Shown: in pieces, positions 43,368-52,849 of the stretch
Numbering within the stretch: position 1 is the first letter of the stretch
Layout: every line of letters begins with the position of its first letter
Source: Oscillospiraceae bacterium
GTDB taxonomy: Bacteria; Bacillota; Clostridia; Oscillospirales; Ruminococcaceae
Assembly (NCBI GenBank): GCA_014799385.1
Contig: JAAVIC010000002.1
Coordinates: 1-64,000 of the forward strand
DNA length: 64,000 nucleotides
Direction: 5' to 3'
Program-made: the position numbers and the translations under genes
The notes under the pieces: generated by a model
Seen by the model: only the letters and a program-made list of their open reading frames with translations
Told to the model about the DNA's origin: nothing
The model's database searches: none

Positions 43368-45203
43368 ATGAGCAAGATTATTGGTATTGACTTGGGTACA
43401 ACTAACAGCTGCGTATCGGTTATCGAGGGCGGCGAACCCGTGGTAATCACAAATTCCGAGGGCAGCAGAACTACTCCGTCCGTTGTGGCATTCACCAAGG
43501 ACGGCGAGAGATTGGTAGGTCAGCTTGCAAAGAACCAGGCGGTTCAGAATCCCGAAAAGACGGTTATTTCTATCAAGCGTCATATGGGCAGCGATTACAA
43601 GGTTGACATTGACGGCAAGAAGTACACCCCGCAGGAGATTTCCGCGATGATACTCACCAAGCTGAAGAATGACGCAGAGGGTTATCTCGGCGAGAAGGTT
43701 ACGGACGCGGTTATCACTGTTCCCGCGTACTTCACCGACTCTCAGCGTCAAGCAACCAAGGACGCGGGACAAATCGCGGGACTGAACGTTCAGCGTATCA
43801 TCAACGAGCCGACAGCGGCTGCGCTGGCTTACGGCGTTGATAAAGAGGAAGACCAGAACATCGTGGTTTACGACCTCGGCGGCGGTACGTTCGATGTATC
43901 GGTAATCAATATCGGTGACGGCGTTCAGGAGGTTCTTGCGACTGCCGGAAACAACCACCTCGGCGGTGACGACTTCGACCAGAGAATCATTGACTTCCTC
44001 AGAGAGGAGTTCAAGAAATCGGACGGAATCGACCTGTCCACAGATAAGTTCGCAATGCAGCGTTTGAAGGACGAGGCGGAAAAGACGAAAATCGCGCTGT
44101 CAAATTCCACTTCGGTAAATGTTTCGATTCCGTATATCACTGCGGACGCTTCCGGCGCAAAGCACCTGAATGTAACCATTTCGCGCGCTAAGTTCAACGA
44201 GCTTACCGCCGACCTCGTAGAGATGACAATGGGTCCGCTGAAGCAGGCAATCGCCGATTCGGGTCTGGATAAGAGCGAGATTCACAAGATTCTGCTGGTG
44301 GGCGGTTCCACCAGAATCCCCGCAGTTCAAGAGGCGGTTAAGGGATTCCTCGGCAAAGACCCGTTCAAGGGCATTAACCCCGATGAGTGCGTAGCGATCG
44401 GCGCTTCTATTCAGGGCGGCGTTCTGAACAAAGAGGTTCAGGGAATCGTTCTTCTGGACGTTACTCCGTTGTCGCTCGGTATCGAAACCGCAGGCGGCGT
44501 TTGCCACAAGATGATCGAGCGCAACACCACCATTCCGTGCAAGGAAACTCAGGTATTCACCACCTATTCGGACAATCAGCCGTCCGTTGATGTTAACATT
44601 CTCCAGGGTGAGCGCGAGTTCGCCAAGGACAACAAGTCCATCGGAAACTTCCGCCTGGACGGAATCGCTCCCGCGCCGCGCGGAATCCCGCAGATCGAGG
44701 TTACGTTCAACATTGACGCGAACGGCATTGTAAACGTATCCGCGATGGATAAGGGCACGGGCAAGGAGCAGCACATCTCCATCACAGCCTCCACCAATAT
44801 GAGCAAGGAGGACATTGATAAGGCGGTTCGCGAGGCTGAGGCATACGCTGCCGAGGACAAGAAGCGCAAGGAAGAGGTTGACGCGCGCAACGAGGCGGAT
44901 TCGATGGTTTACCAGATTGAGAAGTCGATGAACGAGTTCGGCGACAAGGTTACTCAAGAGGATAAGGATAAGGTTCAGCCCAAGCTAGACGCGCTGAAGG
45001 AAGCTCTCAAGGGTACGGATATCGAAGCTATCAAGAAGGCGAAAGAGGAACTTCAGAACGCGTTCTATGAGGTTGCGGGCAAGGTTTACCAAGCTCAGGG
45101 CGGCGACCCCAACGCGGCGGCAGATGTTTCCGGCGCGGCGGACAATTCCAATGATGGCAACGGCGATGACGGCGCGGTTGATGTGGAGTTCACGGAGAAA
45201 TAA
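43368..45203 (+). CDS. dnaK: Chaperone DnaK (Hsp70)
   Basis: A 611-aa ATP-dependent chaperone. [36 protein letters not shown] and [15 protein letters not shown] mark the ATPase domain. The substrate domain and lid follow, ending in a Gly/Asn/Asp-rich tail with VDVEFTEK. The short form lacking an insertion near residue 80 is typical of Gram-positives. SD is TTAGGAGG. Confidence 0.98.
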   Translation: MSKIIGIDLGTTNSCVSVIEGGEPVVITNSEGSRTTPSVVAFTKDGERLVGQLAKNQAVQNPEKTVISIKRHMGSDYKVDIDGKKYTPQEISAMILTKLKNDAEGYLGEKVTDAVITVPAYFTDSQRQATKDAGQIAGLNVQRIINEPTAAALAYGVDKEEDQNIVVYDLGGGTFDVSVINIGDGVQEVLATAGNNHLGGDDFDQRIIDFLREEFKKSDGIDLSTDKFAMQRLKDEAEKTKIALSNSTSVNVSIPYITADASGAKHLNVTISRAKFNELTADLVEMTMGPLKQAIADSGLDKSEIHKILLVGGSTRIPAVQEAVKGFLGKDPFKGINPDECVAIGASIQGGVLNKEVQGIVLLDVTPLSLGIETAGGVCHKMIERNTTIPCKETQVFTTYSDNQPSVDVNILQGEREFAKDNKSIGNFRLDGIAPAPRGIPQIEVTFNIDANGIVNVSAMDKGTGKEQHISITASTNMSKEDIDKAVREAEAYAAEDKKRKEEVDARNEADSMVYQIEKSMNEFGDKVTQEDKDKVQPKLDALKEALKGTDIEAIKKAKEELQNAFYEVAGKVYQAQGGDPNAAADVSGAADNSNDGNGDDGAVDVEFTEK

Positions 45204-45224
45204 TAACAGTTACGGTTGGCGATT

Positions 45225-45432
45225 AGGCGCGTTATAATCCACAGCAACCTACCCACAGCGCAGTTTGGCGCGTTGTAATCCAAAACAACCTATCCGCGAC
45301 TAGTGCAAATCCGAAATGCGAGCGTTGCCTCACACCGCGAAGCTGTGTGAGGTAACGCTCAGCAAGTGCAGATGAAATCCGCAAAGCGGATTTCATCTGC
45401 ACGGTTTCGGATTTGCTTTCAAAATAAGGAGT
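45225..45432 (+). repeat. Leader element upstream of the DUF4241 gene
   Basis: The upstream motif is duplicated: GGCGCGTTATAATCCACAGCAACC and GGCGCGTTGTAATCCAAAACAACC. Then GCGACTAGTGC, outer stem GCAAATCCGAAA/TTTCGGATTTGC, hairpin GCGTTGCCTCACACCGC/GCTGTGTGAGGTAACGC and hairpin GTGCAGATGAAATCCGC/GCGGATTTCATCTGCAC. It ends TTTCAAAATAAGGAG before the ATG. Confidence 0.87.
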
Positions 45433-45437
45433 TGTAA

Positions 45438-46490
45438 ATGAATACAAAACAGGCGGAAGTGGCAATTAATGATTTGTCGGAATGGCTTGTCGATTCGGAG
45501 ATTCTGGATAAGCCGCCCGTTGCGGTCGAGTGTACCGGAGATTTCGAGAAAGACGGACTTGTCTATTATATCTTGAAGTACCGAAAGAAAAGGCTCGGGA
45601 AGTGGTATATCGGCGTGTGCGGAGGTTTCGAGGGCGATTCCGAGGTGCATTGCGGGCATATCTTCAGCGGCGGAGAGGATCTGTACGAGGAGGAAAACGC
45701 GCAGGAGCTGGCTTGGCATATGGCTGAGTTTATCAAGGGGTATCTTGAGCGTGAGGCGTTCCAGAGCGTGGCTCAAGACGCGTTCAAGGAGAATCTCGAA
45801 TACATCAGCCAAACCGAGGTTGACGCGGAGAAAATCGACGCTCAGTTCGTTAGAAACGAAACGCGTTTCTGTTTGCCGATAGGAACGGCGGATATTCCGA
45901 GCGGACGCGTGGTGGTTGCCGACCCGCTGTGTTATATGGCGGGAAGTGAAGTGACTGCTCCCGTGTTGAAGCGCGAGATCCCTGCGGGGAGCTATCCCGT
46001 TGAGGTTGCGATTTGCCGCAGCGAGATGGTTGGAATCAGAATGTGTACCGCGCGGCTTAAAATAAAGCCTACCAAGGCAGTCAGCTACGAGCTTGCCGAG
46101 CCGACGCACGAGACCGCCGCGTATCAGGCGAGTGACGGCGATGTGACGGGATTCCCCGTGGACGCGGGTATGATGTGCTTTTGCGACGCCGAGGGCGCGA
46201 AAGACTATGAGAACTTCATTATGAATTGGCATAAGGAGAATCCGGACGGGAATCACTATGATGATTATTTCGCGGCATTTTTTGCGGAAAGCGAAAAGGA
46301 GCTGCCTGCGTATCAGCGTGACGGCGGGGATTTCATCGAGTGGAAAAATCCCGATAACGGACAGCGAATCGTGATGATTTCCTCGGGAATGGGCGACGGA
46401 TTTTATCAGTGCTTTTGGGGAATTGACGACAGCGGAGAGATTTGCGAGTTGATTTGCCCGATGGTAGACCCCGAGCTGTTTGACGCATAA
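45438..46490 (+). CDS. DUF4241-domain protein, immunity-like
   Basis: A 350-aa protein inserted between dnaK and dnaJ. The C-terminal ~215 residues fit DUF4241: DIPSGRVVVADPLCYM, GSYPVEVAI, then GFPVDAGMMCFCD and near the end SGMGDGFYQCFWGIDDSGEI. The N-terminal ~130 residues form a separate domain (LSEWLVDSEILDKPP, LYEEENAQELAWHMAEF). DUF4241 proteins often accompany polymorphic-toxin loci, which suggests but does not show an immunity role. Its own leader element separates it from dnaK. Confidence 0.75.
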   Translation: MNTKQAEVAINDLSEWLVDSEILDKPPVAVECTGDFEKDGLVYYILKYRKKRLGKWYIGVCGGFEGDSEVHCGHIFSGGEDLYEEENAQELAWHMAEFIKGYLEREAFQSVAQDAFKENLEYISQTEVDAEKIDAQFVRNETRFCLPIGTADIPSGRVVVADPLCYMAGSEVTAPVLKREIPAGSYPVEVAICRSEMVGIRMCTARLKIKPTKAVSYELAEPTHETAAYQASDGDVTGFPVDAGMMCFCDAEGAKDYENFIMNWHKENPDGNHYDDYFAAFFAESEKELPAYQRDGGDFIEWKNPDNGQRIVMISSGMGDGFYQCFWGIDDSGEICELICPMVDPELFDA

Positions 46491-46572
46491 TTACAATCGC
46501 ACAACTGTCCGCGCATAATGTGCGGACAGGTTTTGCGTATATAATATATGGGCAATTGAGAGGATTGAGAAT

Positions 46573-47724
46573 ATGGATAAACGCGATTATTATGAGGTGC
46601 TGGGAGTTCAGAAGGGCGCAACGGACGCCGAAATAAAGAAGGCATACCGCAAGCTGGCAAAACAGTATCACCCCGATTTGAACCCCGACAATCCCGAAGC
46701 CGAGGAGAAGTTTAAGGAGATAAACGAGGCGAATCAGGTGCTGTCAGACCCCGATAAGCGCGCCAAGTATGACCAGTTCGGGTTTGCGGGTGTGGATTCG
46801 AGCTATGGCGGCGGAGCGAACTTTACCGGCGGATTTGAGGGCGTGGATCTTAGCGATCTGTTCGGGGATATTTTCGGCGGCGGATTCGGATTCGGCGGCG
46901 GGGGAAGAACGTCCTCGCCGAATGCTCCGCGGCGCGGCGCGGATATCACCGTTCAGCTTGAAATCGGCTTTATGGAGGCGTGCAAGGGCGTTACGCAGGA
47001 CATCACCGTGAATGTTACCGACTCTTGCCCCGACTGCGGCGGTTCGGGCGCAAAGGCGGGAACTTCCGCGAAAACCTGCTCCGAATGTAACGGCAGGGGA
47101 TCGGTTACTGTTCAGCAGCGCGGTCTTTTCGGTATGATGCAGACGCAGCGTCCGTGCTCGAAATGCGGCGGAAAGGGAAAAATTATCGAAAGTCCGTGCT
47201 CAAAGTGCAGCGGTTCGGGCAGAGTGAACACGCGCAAGACCGTATCGGTCAAAGTCCCGGCGGGTATTGACGAGGGCTTGACGCTCAACGTGCGCGGTCA
47301 GGGAAATGTTGGTGTTAACGGCGGACAGCGCGGCGACCTTAAAGTGCGTATCGCGGTTCGGCGCGACCCCGTATTCGAGCGCAACGATTACGATATTCTC
47401 ATTGATTTTCCGATTACTTATACGCAGGCGGCGCTCGGCGCGGAGATTGAAGTCCCGACAATTGACGGTATGGTGAGCTATAAAGTTCCCGCGGGTACTC
47501 AGCCGGGGACGGTGTTCAGGCTGCGCGGAAAGGGTGTTCAGCGGCTTCAAAGACCCGAGGGCGAACGCGGCGATCAGCTTGTAAAGGTTTCCGTAGAAGT
47601 GCCCAAAAAGCTCAACAAGAAGCAGAAAGAGGCTCTCGAAGCGTTTGAATCCACACTGGAGGAGGGCAACTACGAGAAGCGTAAGTCGTTCTTTGACAAG
47701 ATTAAAGAGCGATTTTCAAAATGA
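46573..47724 (+). CDS. dnaJ: Chaperone DnaJ (Hsp40)
   Basis: A 383-aa co-chaperone stimulating DnaK ATPase. The J-domain includes the HPD triad in [11 protein letters not shown] Gly/Phe-rich segment follows. Four zinc repeats [24 protein letters not shown] and CSKCSGSG come next, then the substrate domains. Separated from dnaK by the DUF4241 gene. Confidence 0.97.
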   Translation: MDKRDYYEVLGVQKGATDAEIKKAYRKLAKQYHPDLNPDNPEAEEKFKEINEANQVLSDPDKRAKYDQFGFAGVDSSYGGGANFTGGFEGVDLSDLFGDIFGGGFGFGGGGRTSSPNAPRRGADITVQLEIGFMEACKGVTQDITVNVTDSCPDCGGSGAKAGTSAKTCSECNGRGSVTVQQRGLFGMMQTQRPCSKCGGKGKIIESPCSKCSGSGRVNTRKTVSVKVPAGIDEGLTLNVRGQGNVGVNGGQRGDLKVRIAVRRDPVFERNDYDILIDFPITYTQAALGAEIEVPTIDGMVSYKVPAGTQPGTVFRLRGKGVQRLQRPEGERGDQLVKVSVEVPKKLNKKQKEALEAFESTLEEGNYEKRKSFFDKIKERFSK

Positions 47725-47873
47725 ATGACGATTGATCCAATCTTGCAGATTTCGTGATAAAATGTGTGAAATTCGCGCGAAAATGAAATGTTTCGGATAT
47801 CGAAATTGCAAGATGTTGTGCAAGGTGCTGTAATTTTCGCAAAATGCATATCAATGTTTGTTGAAATTAACAG

Positions 47874-47902
47874 TAGACAAATCGGAATTTATCGGCTATA
47901 AT
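47874..47902 (+). promoter_or_regulatory. Sigma-A promoter of glnA
   Basis: TAGACA, 17 bases, TATAAT, about 245 bases before the glnA ATG. The preceding ~145 bases after dnaJ show nothing recognisable. Confidence 0.75.
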
Positions 47903-47917
47903 AGTAAATGTAAGGAA

Positions 47918-47965
47918 CAACGGCGTTTCTGTACAGGGATTACTGTGCAAAAATGCCGTTTTTTG
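47918..47965 (+). terminator. Leader terminator (attenuator) ahead of glnA
   Basis: ACGGCGTTT...ACAG/CTGT...AAATGCCGT hairpin followed by TTTTTTG, starting within about 10 bases of the expected transcription start and 180 bases before glnA. It would end transcription unless read through. This placement suggests attenuation, as known for ANTAR-controlled glnA leaders in Clostridia, but the hexaloop here (GGATTA) does not fit the ANTAR loop rule I recall. Confidence 0.6.
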
Positions 47966-47999
47966 TTTGCGTAAATTTCGATTACGTTTCGGAAACGTA

Positions 48000-48130
48000 C
48001 AAAATTCCGGCAACGCATTCGGAGAGTAAGGAAATTTTGAAATGCGAGTGAAAGTGACGGAGCGAAGCGGAGTCAATTTCGCTCGGCAAGTGCGGACGAA
48101 GTCCGCACGTTTTCAAAATTTCAAATTAAG
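48000..48130 (+). repeat. Leader element upstream of glnA
   Basis: A short, diverged copy. Outer stem GAAATTTTGAAA/TTTCAAAATTTC, hairpin GAGTGAAAGTGAC/GTCAATTTCGCTC with tip GGAGCGAAGCGGAG, and hairpin GTGCGGAC/GTCCGCAC. It ends AATTAAGATCAGGAGG before the ATG. Neither the stem nor the tail is identical to the common type, but the layout is. Confidence 0.75.
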
Positions 48131-48147
48131 ATCAGGAGGAAAGGGAA

Positions 48148-50247
48148 ATGGCAGAAAATTTTAATGTGGTAGAACAGTTCGGTATTGACGTGTTCAACGA
48201 GGAGACAATGAAGCAGCGTTTGCCGAAGAACGTGTTCAAGGCACTGAAAAAGACTATCGCGGAGGGCAAGGAGCTGGACAGCTCAATTGCGGACGTCGTT
48301 GCAGCGGCAATGAAAGACTGGGCGATTGAAAAGGGCGCGACCCACTACACTCACTGGTTCCAGCCGATGACGGGAATCACCGCCGAGAAGCACGACAGCT
48401 TTATCTCGCCGATGGGCGATGGCACGGTGATTATGGAGTTCTCGGGCAAGGAGCTTATCAAGGGCGAACCGGATGCGTCGAGCTTCCCCTCGGGCGGAAT
48501 CAGAGCGACATTCGAGGCTCGCGGATACACTGCATGGGATCCTACTTCTTATGCATTTGTAAAGGGCGGCTCGTTGTACATTCCGACCGCGTTCTATTCC
48601 TATTCGGGCGAGGCTCTCGATAAGAAAACCCCGCTGCTGCGTTCGATGGACGTGGTTTCCGACGCGGCACTGAGAATCCTCAAGTTGTTCGGAAATACCA
48701 CCACAAAGCGCGTTGTTGCAACTGTTGGCGCAGAGCAGGAGTACTTCCTCGTAAACAGAGAAACCTACAACAAGCGCAAGGACTTGATTTTCACGGGCAG
48801 AACGCTGTTCGGTGCGCCCGCTCCCAAGGGTCAGGAGCTTGAGGATCACTACTTCGGTTCGATTAAGGAGCGCGTTGCGGCATATATGAAAGACCTTGAC
48901 GAGCATTTGTGGAGATTGGGAATTACCTCTAAGACCAAGCACAACGAGGTTGCTCCCTCGCAGCACGAGAACGCTCCGATTTTCGCCCCCGCGAATCTCG
49001 CTACCGACCAGAATCAGCTCACTATGGAGCTGATGAAGAAAATCGCGTTGGATCACGATTTGGTGTGCTTGCTGCACGAGAAGCCCTTTGCGGGAATCAA
49101 CGGTTCGGGTAAGCACGACAACTGGAGCTTGTCTACCGATGACGGGCAGAATCTGCTCGACCCGGGACGTTCTCCGATGCAGAACGCGCAGTTCCTCACA
49201 TTTTTGGCGGCGATCATCAAGGCGGTTGACGAGTATTCCGACCTGTTGAGATTGTCCGTGGCAAGCCCCGGAAACGACCACCGTCTGGGCGCGAACGAGG
49301 CACCTCCCGCTATTATCTCTATCTTCCTCGGCGAGGAGCTTCAGGCGGTTGTTGACGCGTTGGTTGAGGGCAAGGAGTACACCTCCGAGGGTCGTCAGAT
49401 GTTCAATGTTGGTGTAAGCTCGCTCCCCGACTTCCCGAAAGATTCCACCGACCGCAACAGAACATCTCCGTTCGCGTTCACCGGTAATAAGTTTGAGTTC
49501 CGTATGGTAGGATCGAATCTCAATGTTGCAGGTCCGAACACTGTTCTGAACACCATCGTTGCAAATTCGCTCACCGAGTTTGCGGACGCGCTTGATGGAG
49601 TAGGCGAAGATAAGTTCAACGAAGCACTTCACGATTTGCTTGTAAACACCATCAAGGAACACAAGCGCGTTATCTTCAACGGCAACGGCTACGGCGACGA
49701 GTGGAAAGTGGAGGCGGAGAAGCGCGGCTTGCTGAACCTCGTTTCAACCGTTGACGCGATTCCGTGCTTTACTGCGGAGAAAAATATCGCGCTGTTCAAG
49801 AAGTTTGGCGTGTATAGCGAGGTTGAGATGCACGCTCGTCAAGAGATTCTGTTGGAGAACTACTCCAAGGTTATCAACATCGAGGCTCTGACTGCCGCGG
49901 ATATGGCGAAAACCGAGATTCTGCCCGCAGTTATGAAATTCGGCAAGGACATTTCCGATATTGCCGCTTCCAAGAAAGCAATCGGAATCGAGCCGACAGT
50001 GGAGCTTTCGATAGCCAAGAAAGTAAATGATCTTACCGCGCAGCTTTCCGAGAAGGCGAACACGTTGTCGGACGCTGTTGTAAAGGCACAGGGAATCTCC
50101 GAGGCCGAGGCGCAGGCGCGCTGCTATCACGATGAGGTATTCGCAGATATGCAAGGTCTCCGCGCGATCGCCGATGAGCTTGAAACCATTGTCGGCGAGG
50201 ATTATTGGCCTTATCCGACATATGATGAGCTGCTGTTCAACGTTTGA
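48148..50247 (+). CDS. glnN: Glutamine synthetase type III
   Basis: A 699-aa GSIII that makes glutamine from glutamate, ammonia and ATP. It opens [21 protein letters not shown], and has [20 protein letters not shown] and [20 protein letters not shown], all GSIII landmarks. GSIII is common in Bacteroidetes and Clostridia. Transcription likely starts 240 bases upstream and passes an attenuator-like hairpin and a leader element. Confidence 0.96.
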   Translation: MAENFNVVEQFGIDVFNEETMKQRLPKNVFKALKKTIAEGKELDSSIADVVAAAMKDWAIEKGATHYTHWFQPMTGITAEKHDSFISPMGDGTVIMEFSGKELIKGEPDASSFPSGGIRATFEARGYTAWDPTSYAFVKGGSLYIPTAFYSYSGEALDKKTPLLRSMDVVSDAALRILKLFGNTTTKRVVATVGAEQEYFLVNRETYNKRKDLIFTGRTLFGAPAPKGQELEDHYFGSIKERVAAYMKDLDEHLWRLGITSKTKHNEVAPSQHENAPIFAPANLATDQNQLTMELMKKIALDHDLVCLLHEKPFAGINGSGKHDNWSLSTDDGQNLLDPGRSPMQNAQFLTFLAAIIKAVDEYSDLLRLSVASPGNDHRLGANEAPPAIISIFLGEELQAVVDALVEGKEYTSEGRQMFNVGVSSLPDFPKDSTDRNRTSPFAFTGNKFEFRMVGSNLNVAGPNTVLNTIVANSLTEFADALDGVGEDKFNEALHDLLVNTIKEHKRVIFNGNGYGDEWKVEAEKRGLLNLVSTVDAIPCFTAEKNIALFKKFGVYSEVEMHARQEILLENYSKVINIEALTAADMAKTEILPAVMKFGKDISDIAASKKAIGIEPTVELSIAKKVNDLTAQLSEKANTLSDAVVKAQGISEAEAQARCYHDEVFADMQGLRAIADELETIVGEDYWPYPTYDELLFNV

Positions 50248-50376
50248 TATATGTATATAAAATCGCGGCTCTCACCCGCGAACGCGGATGAGAGTTGTAT
50301 AAATAAAGATTTTTATACAGATTAATTTGATTTAGAGCGGTAATACGCTTCTAAATAATCCCGCTCCCTTTCCTTT

Positions 50377-50419
50377 GGGCTGCCAATGCGAACTTATGTT
50401 CGTGCGGCAGCCCGTTTTT
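50377..50419 (+). terminator. Terminator downstream of glnA
   Basis: GGGCTGCC...CGAAC/GTTCG...GGCAGCCC followed by GTTTTTG. A weaker hairpin CTCTCA...TGAGAG lies nearer the stop codon at about 50270. Confidence 0.82.
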
Positions 50420-50444
50420 GTCGAAATTTCACAAGCGATAATGG

Positions 50445-50473
50445 TTGACAAGCGAACAAATCTATGGTATAAT
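50445..50473 (+). promoter_or_regulatory. Consensus sigma-A promoter
   Basis: TTGACA, 17 bases, TATAAT, about 130 bases before the YiiX-like gene. Confidence 0.82.
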
Positions 50474-50604
50474 AAAAATACAGTGTAATGTCCTTACAGA
50501 AAATAATGTTTGATTAAAGTCAACATAATATTGGGAACTGAAAATATGGTATAATGAAATAAAGATTTTTTGGTACTTCAATAAATTCACAGGGCGGTGA
50601 TTAA

Positions 50605-51144
50605 ATGAAGGAAATCTACATAGTAATAAGCAAGACAGGCACGATTTTATGCAAAATGCTGCGTCTTTTTACTCACGAGGAGTATAACCATGCCTCGCTG
50701 AGTCTGGACGGCGAGCTGAACAGTATGTTCTCGTTCGGGAGGATATATCCGTACATACCGTGGCTGGGCGGTTTCGTGGAGGAAAGTCCTCACTTTGGCA
50801 CGATGAAGCGTTTCTCGGAGACAGAGGTTCGCGTGTTGACCGTATCCGTAAGCGACGAGGTTTATGACAAGCTGAACAATGAACTTCATCAGATGCTCTC
50901 CGATAAGTGCAGCTATCATTACGATGTGTTCGGGCTGATTTGCGCGGCATTCAACAAGGTTTACCGCCGCAAGAATTACTATTACTGCTCCGCCTTTGTG
51001 CGCGATGTACTAGTGAAGCACGGAATCGAAAGCCCGGATTTATTCCCGGAGATCGTCCGCCCGACCGATTTCTTGGAAATTCCCGATTGCAGTGAGATTT
51101 ACAACGGAAAGCTCCGCGAATTTGCCGGCGCGGTCAATACATAA
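50605..51144 (+). CDS. YiiX/NlpC-P60-like permuted cysteine peptidase
   Basis: A 179-aa protein. An early histidine sits in EEYNHASLSLDGEL and a late cysteine in YYYCSAFVRDVL, the circularly permuted order of YiiX/YebB-like papain-fold enzymes. No signal peptide is evident. It could hydrolyse an amide or thioester. The substrate is unknown. GGGCGGTGATT precedes the ATG. Confidence 0.72.
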   Translation: MKEIYIVISKTGTILCKMLRLFTHEEYNHASLSLDGELNSMFSFGRIYPYIPWLGGFVEESPHFGTMKRFSETEVRVLTVSVSDEVYDKLNNELHQMLSDKCSYHYDVFGLICAAFNKVYRRKNYYYCSAFVRDVLVKHGIESPDLFPEIVRPTDFLEIPDCSEIYNGKLREFAGAVNT

Positions 51145-51173
51145 TAAGTTACTTAATTTGGAAAGAGGTTGGT

Positions 51174-51653
51174 ATGGTCGGCATTTATAAAATCAGAAGT
51201 TTTCAAACGGAAGACGCGGAAGAAGTATCTGCATTAATAGCCAAGACTTTGCGAACGGTAAATATTAAAGATTATTCGGCGGAGTATATTGAGGACAATG
51301 TTTCCTCACATTCGGCAGATGTACTGATCGAATGCGCAGAACACGGACATATGTATGTTGTCTGCGATGATTCGCGGATTATCGGGTGCGGCGCGATTGC
51401 CGGTTATTGGGGAAGTACAACCGAGAGCATTCTGCTTACGATTTTCGTATTGCCCGAGTATCATGGCAAGGGGATTGGAAGATCGATCATTCAAACGCTT
51501 GAACAAGATGAATTCTTTTTAAGGGCAAAACGAATCGAAATCCCCGCGTCAATTACGGCGGTAGAGTTTTATAAGAAAATGGGATATGACTATAAAAACG
51601 GTATTGCCGAAATAGATGATGAACAAGTTTATCGATTAGAGAAGTTTAGATAA
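51174..51653 (+). CDS. GNAT family N-acetyltransferase
   Basis: A 159-aa acetyltransferase. Motif A is LPEYHGKGIGRSIIQTLEQD. A strand-helix segment VEFYKKMGYDYKNG follows as motif B. Substrate unknown. It lies 30 bases after the YiiX-like gene with SD GAAAGAGG, so the two may be co-transcribed. Confidence 0.85.
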   Translation: MVGIYKIRSFQTEDAEEVSALIAKTLRTVNIKDYSAEYIEDNVSSHSADVLIECAEHGHMYVVCDDSRIIGCGAIAGYWGSTTESILLTIFVLPEYHGKGIGRSIIQTLEQDEFFLRAKRIEIPASITAVEFYKKMGYDYKNGIAEIDDEQVYRLEKFR

Positions 51654-51666
51654 ATTAAATCCCCCT

Positions 51667-51743
51667 CAGACTGTCGATAAACCCTTATCTACTTTGTCAA
51701 CCGCACACGCGGCAGCCACAAAGGCTAGCCGCAGCGAATAGTA
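51667..51743. repeat. Second repeat family, truncated copy
   Basis: Starts CAGACTGTCGATAAACCC like the 37.5-kb copy and keeps an internal hairpin CGGCAGCC.../GGCTAGCCG. The right outer arm is missing. Half of the associated CCCCCTC hairpin precedes it. Confidence 0.6.
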
Positions 51744-51755
51744 GAAGTATAAGAG

Positions 51756-52490
51756 ATGATGAATATGGAAGAATTATATCAAAAGGGAATGGAACTGTGG
51801 GAAATGTCTGAACAGATAAGAAAAAGTAGTCAAGTCAATGTTTCAGAATCCCGCAAACAAATGGTCTTTTATGAGAAACAAGCTGTTGAATATTGGAAAC
51901 AAGCTGCCGAGCAAGGGTATGCAAAAGCACAGTATCAATTGGGCTACTATTATTATAACTATGGGTATGGGAGATATAATAACAAAAATAAAAAGGCATT
52001 TGAATGGTACAGCAAGGCTGCTGAACAGGGATATGCTTTAGCACAATATGAATTGGGGTCCTTATATGCCTCCGGAGCAGGTGTACCAATGAATCTTAAA
52101 ATAGGCGATTATTGGTACGAAAAAGCTGCTGAGGGCGGTGTAGCATCTGCCGCAGCTATACTTGGAGATAGGTATAGTGAAGGTAAATCCCGAAATTATA
52201 AAAAGGCAATCTATTGGTACACTAAAGCAGTGGAGCTGGGGTATCAATCATCAGCGGAGCATAGAATCGGATGGTGTTATGAAAAACTCGGAGATTTTGA
52301 TCATGCCGTGGAATGGTATATCAAGGGGGCAGAAAAGGGCATCGGCAATACAGCCTATCACCTTGCAGAACTGTATGAAACCGGAGTAGGTGTACCTAAG
52401 GACATCAAAAAAGCTATAGAATGGTATCGAATATCTGCAAAACAAGGTTTTCCCGCTGCCGATTTGTGGTTGAAAGAAAATGGATTTTAA
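51756..52490 (+). CDS. Sel1-like repeat protein
   Basis: A 244-aa protein made of about five Sel1/TPR-like repeats of ~36 residues (for example AAEQGYALAQYELGSLYASG and GAEKGIGNTAYHLAELYETG). Such solenoids bind other proteins. The DNA is visibly more A/T-rich than its neighbours, with many AAA, AAT and ATA codons. It is flanked by a broken repeat element, which suggests acquisition from elsewhere. Confidence 0.88.
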   Translation: MMNMEELYQKGMELWEMSEQIRKSSQVNVSESRKQMVFYEKQAVEYWKQAAEQGYAKAQYQLGYYYYNYGYGRYNNKNKKAFEWYSKAAEQGYALAQYELGSLYASGAGVPMNLKIGDYWYEKAAEGGVASAAAILGDRYSEGKSRNYKKAIYWYTKAVELGYQSSAEHRIGWCYEKLGDFDHAVEWYIKGAEKGIGNTAYHLAELYETGVGVPKDIKKAIEWYRISAKQGFPAADLWLKENGF

Positions 52491-52685
52491 TTTTTGGGGA
52501 AGATGGGCGGCAGGCAGTTTTCATTCCTAACTGCCGATTTCGACCACGAAAAACGCGTGAAATCGAAATTTACTAATCCCTTGTTGGGAAAATTTTCAAT
52601 GATGGTGAGTCGATTGAGGTTTTATATCATGCTCCGAGGCTAAAATCGGTCATAAGGGTTATTATAGCTTGAGTAGTATAATAAA

Positions 52686-52710
52686 AATCCCCCTCAAATT
52701 GAGGGGGATT
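52686..52710. terminator. Hairpin after the Sel1 gene
   Basis: AATCCCCCTC-AAATT-GAGGGGGATT, then CATACTGTATAAAAAA. It may terminate the Sel1 gene; it is also the hairpin associated with the second repeat family. The remaining gap to purH otherwise holds only a short GGCAGTT/AACTGCC hairpin. Confidence 0.6.
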
Positions 52711-52796
52711 CATACTGTATAAAAAAGTTAATAAACACTATAACCGTACAGCGAAAAGGTATGAAACCTAATCACACAGTATTGGGAATCGGGATT

Positions 52797-52847
52797 CTTA
52801 AGGGGCATAGCCCCTTAAGCGGGGGTGTGGGGGCAGTGCCCCCACAC
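52797..52847. repeat. Double GC-rich hairpin after purH
   Basis: Two perfect hairpins in a row, CTTAAGGGGC/GCCCCTTAAG and GTGTGGGGGC/GCCCCCACAC, directly beyond the purH stop codon. It is REP-like and possibly a minus-strand transcription end. G/C-run composition resembles the segment at 155-215. Confidence 0.65.
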
Positions 52848-52849
52848 TA

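Noticed and set aside
47867-48076. 69-aa minus-strand ORF upstream of glnN
   Set aside because: Overlaps the glnN promoter, attenuator and leader element; no SD or family resemblance.
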